Assembly (NCBI RefSeq): GCF_000247995.1
Contig: NZ_BAFE01000076.1
Location: 62,001-126,000, forward strand
Direction of reading: 5' to 3'
Length of the DNA: 64,000 bases
Origin: Mobilicoccus pelagius NBRC 104925
GTDB taxonomy: Bacteria > Actinomycetota > Actinomycetes > Actinomycetales > Dermatophilaceae
The position numbers and the translations under genes are program-made. Shown piece by piece: positions 62,406 to 64,000 of this stretch. The notes beneath the pieces are model-generated. The model had not been told where the DNA came from. It saw only the letters and a program-made list of their open reading frames with translations, and did not search any database. Each line of letters opens with the position of its first letter. Within the stretch, counting starts at the first letter, position 1.

Positions 62406-63632
62406 ATGGACGCCGACACCGCCAGGCTGCTCGTCGAGGACGGTCTCGACGTCCTCGCCGGACTCCCGCCGTACGACCCGGCAGAGGACCTCGCCCTCGG
62501 GACCCGCCTGCGGGCCGAGGGGCTGGACGCGACGCTCGTCGCGGCCGTCCTCACCCAGGCGGAGCTGCGGGCGCAGGGACGGGCGAAGTTCGGCGACGAC
62601 GCCGCCCGGATGCTCCTCACCCGTGACGGCCTCGAGCAGGCGACGCGCAGGGAGGTCGCCGATCATCACGGGGCCCGGTTCGCCGCCGCCGGTGTCCCCC
62701 GCGTGCACGACCTCGGCTGCGGGCTCGGTGCCGACGCGCTCGGTCTCGTCCGGGCAGGGGTGAGCGCATATGCGATCGACGTCGACGAGTCCACCGCCCT
62801 CCTCGCCGACCACAATCTCCGCACGCTCGACCGCGGAACAGGCTCCCGTGCCCGGTGGGGGCGAGCCGAGGGCGCGGACCCGGCGCCGGAGGACGGCGTG
62901 TGGTTCGACCCCGCCCGACGCATCCCCGGCCGCACCGACGCCTCCGGCCGCACGCGACGGACGTTCCGCCTCGAGGACATGACCCCGCCGTGGGAGCTCG
63001 TCGTCGACACGGCCGCGCGCGTCCCGGCGACCGGGGTCAAGCTCTCCCCCGCGTTCCCCGCGCACGAGCTGCCCGCCGGCTCGCAGGCCGAGTGGGTGTC
63101 GCACGACGGCGACCTCGTCGAGTGCGCCGTGTGGTGGGGGCCGCTCGTCGACCGCGCCGGCCGGACCGCGACGCTCCTCGGCACCGGGTCCGCGCCGGTC
63201 GTCGTCACCGAGGCCGACGCGGCGGACGCGACCCCGGCCGGATCGGTCGCCCTCACCCCGGGTTCCGTCCTCCACGAACCGGATCTCGCCGTGCTCCAGG
63301 CGGGTCTCGTCGGCGCGCTCACCCGCGCCGTCGACGGCGCCGAGATCGCGTCGGGCATGGGCTACGTCGTCTCCGACTCCGACACCTGCGTGCCGTACGC
63401 GCGGCGGCATCGCGTCGTCGAGGTCCTCCCCGCGAACGTCAAGGCCGTCAAGGCGTGGCTGCGCCGCGAGGGGATCACGGGACTCACCATCAAGCGACGC
63501 GGTGGCCGCCTCGACCCCGACGACCTCCGCCGCCGTCTCGGGGTGTCGCGCCGTGGTGGCGACCAGGCGACCCTCCTCCTCACCGTCGGCCCCGACGGCC
63601 CGGTCGCCCTCGTGCTCGACGCCCTCACATGA
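62406..63632 (+). CDS. THUMP-like domain class I SAM-dependent methyltransferase
   Basis: This 408-residue protein has a Rossmann methyltransferase core (VHDLGCGLGADALGLVRAGVSAYAIDVDESTALLADHN, about residues 99-136, the SAM motif), the WFDPARR sequence (about 161-167) in the place of the usual catalytic DPPY-like motif, and a C-terminal THUMP-like domain (about 340-405; VVEVLPANVKAVKAWLRREGITGLTIKRRGGRLDPDDLRRRL). The THUMP-like part suggests an RNA substrate, which is not established. ATG at 62406. It stands alone and converges on the PTS gene. Confidence 0.83.
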   Translation: MDADTARLLVEDGLDVLAGLPPYDPAEDLALGTRLRAEGLDATLVAAVLTQAELRAQGRAKFGDDAARMLLTRDGLEQATRREVADHHGARFAAAGVPRVHDLGCGLGADALGLVRAGVSAYAIDVDESTALLADHNLRTLDRGTGSRARWGRAEGADPAPEDGVWFDPARRIPGRTDASGRTRRTFRLEDMTPPWELVVDTAARVPATGVKLSPAFPAHELPAGSQAEWVSHDGDLVECAVWWGPLVDRAGRTATLLGTGSAPVVVTEADAADATPAGSVALTPGSVLHEPDLAVLQAGLVGALTRAVDGAEIASGMGYVVSDSDTCVPYARRHRVVEVLPANVKAVKAWLRREGITGLTIKRRGGRLDPDDLRRRLGVSRRGGDQATLLLTVGPDGPVALVLDALT

Positions 63633-63685
63633 GGCCCACACCGGCACCGGTGGCGTCACCCGCCCGGCCGCCTCGTCGGGCATGC

Positions 63686-63725
63686 GAACGGCCCCCGTCT
63701 CCATCGCAGGGGACGGGGGCCGTTC
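63686..63725. terminator. Bidirectional terminator
   Basis: A perfect 14-bp stem, GAACGGCCCCCGTC with GACGGGGGCCGTTC, lies between the convergent methyltransferase and PTS EIIA genes. Confidence 0.85.
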
Positions 63726-63741
63726 GAGATGTGGCGGCCGG

Positions 63742-64000
63742 TCAGGCCTTGGGCGCCACGGTGAGGACCGTCTGACCGCGGGTGACGTGGCCGGAGCCGA
63801 CGGGCTCGACCGGGCCGGTGGTGAAGTGGTTCGTCACGAGCACGGGGGTGATGAGGCTGTAGCCAGCCTCCTCGATGACGCGGCGGTCGACCGTGACGAG
63901 CGGCGTGCCCGCCTGCACGACGTCACCGGCCTTGACGCGCACGTCGAAGCCCTTGCCGTCGAGGTTGACGGTGTCGATGCCGACGTGGATGAGCAGCTCC
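63742..64000 (-). CDS. PTS glucose-type EIIA domain, C-terminal part (runs off the window)
   Basis: The visible 85 residues are the C-terminal part of a phosphotransferase-system EIIA(Glc)-type domain: ELLIHVGIDTVNLDGKGFDVRVKAGDVVQAGTPLVTVDRRVIEEAGYSLITPVLVTN and the end SGHVTRGQTVLTVAPKA. The His in LLIHVGIDTV is at the position phosphorylated by HPr. The start lies beyond position 64000, so it is unclear whether it is a free Crr-like protein or the end of a multidomain EII. Confidence 0.93.
   Translation of the reverse strand, partial: ELLIHVGIDTVNLDGKGFDVRVKAGDVVQAGTPLVTVDRRVIEEAGYSLITPVLVTNHFTTGPVEPVGSGHVTRGQTVLTVAPKA

Overview
This window is one continuous stretch of very GC-rich chromosome from an actinobacterium, most likely of the order Micrococcales. 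The evidence is the WhiB regulator, the SigD/RsdA pair beside guaB and groES-groEL with a His-rich GroEL tail (the order known from mycobacteria), MurT-GatD, GuaB3, SURF1 plus DUF3817, frequent GTG/TTG starts and many 1-4 nt gene overlaps. The species cannot be named from sequence alone. No rRNA, tRNA, CRISPR array or intact prophage was seen.

Layout. 1-8.4 kb: the N-terminal part of pcrA, an APC permease, and a glutarate-type operon (aldehyde dehydrogenase, family III CoA-transferase, glutaryl-CoA dehydrogenase) divergent from a PucR regulator. 8.5-8.8 kb: a gene-free stretch with an exceptionally long Shine-Dalgarno sequence, a 12-codon frame and nested hairpins, the best candidate here for an undescribed RNA element. 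8.9-12.5 kb: a small membrane protein and a PAP2-murT-gatD cell-wall operon. 12.9-15.5 kb: hemY/cgoX overlapping a radical SAM/SPASM gene. 16.2-19.8 kb: a murein-peptide salvage operon (DUF819 membrane protein, L-Ala-D/L-Glu epimerase, secreted SH3-NlpC/P60 peptidase) behind a nested-hairpin leader. 20.3-29.1 kb: guaA with three 86-bp tandem repeats that copy its 3' end, a long single-chain purL, DUF3817, SURF1 and guaB3.

29.3-33.4 kb: a MarR operon (Old Yellow Enzyme, aldehyde dehydrogenase, MarR, NADP-dependent reductase) with a perfect palindrome in its promoter region. 33.6-46 kb: TauE/SafE exporter, class IV aminotransferase, saccharopine-dehydrogenase-like protein, acyl-CoA ligase, and a lipid-metabolism island of three SDRs, an MDR reductase, an acyl-CoA dehydrogenase and its divergent TetR regulator, then a secreted alkaline phosphatase. 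46.3-47.1 kb: a secreted WGxxGxxG protein gene split by a 340-bp deleted IS256-type element with an 8-bp target duplication. 47.4-52.4 kb: a tightly overlapping CDP-sugar operon (rfbF, SDR, RmlC-like cupin, SAF-domain oxidoreductase, LhgO-like oxidase) beside a broken glycosyltransferase.

53.6-62.2 kb: guaB, rsdA-like and sigD, whiB, an MFS transporter, groEL and groES with tandem CIRCE operators and a sigma-A-type promoter lying in the end of an upstream SDR gene. The window closes with a THUMP-like methyltransferase gene and the 3' part of a PTS EIIA gene. Three purine-pathway genes (guaA, purL, guaB) and the GuaB paralogue guaB3 lie here in two blocks, and the 47-53.5 kb section shows the clearest gene decay.
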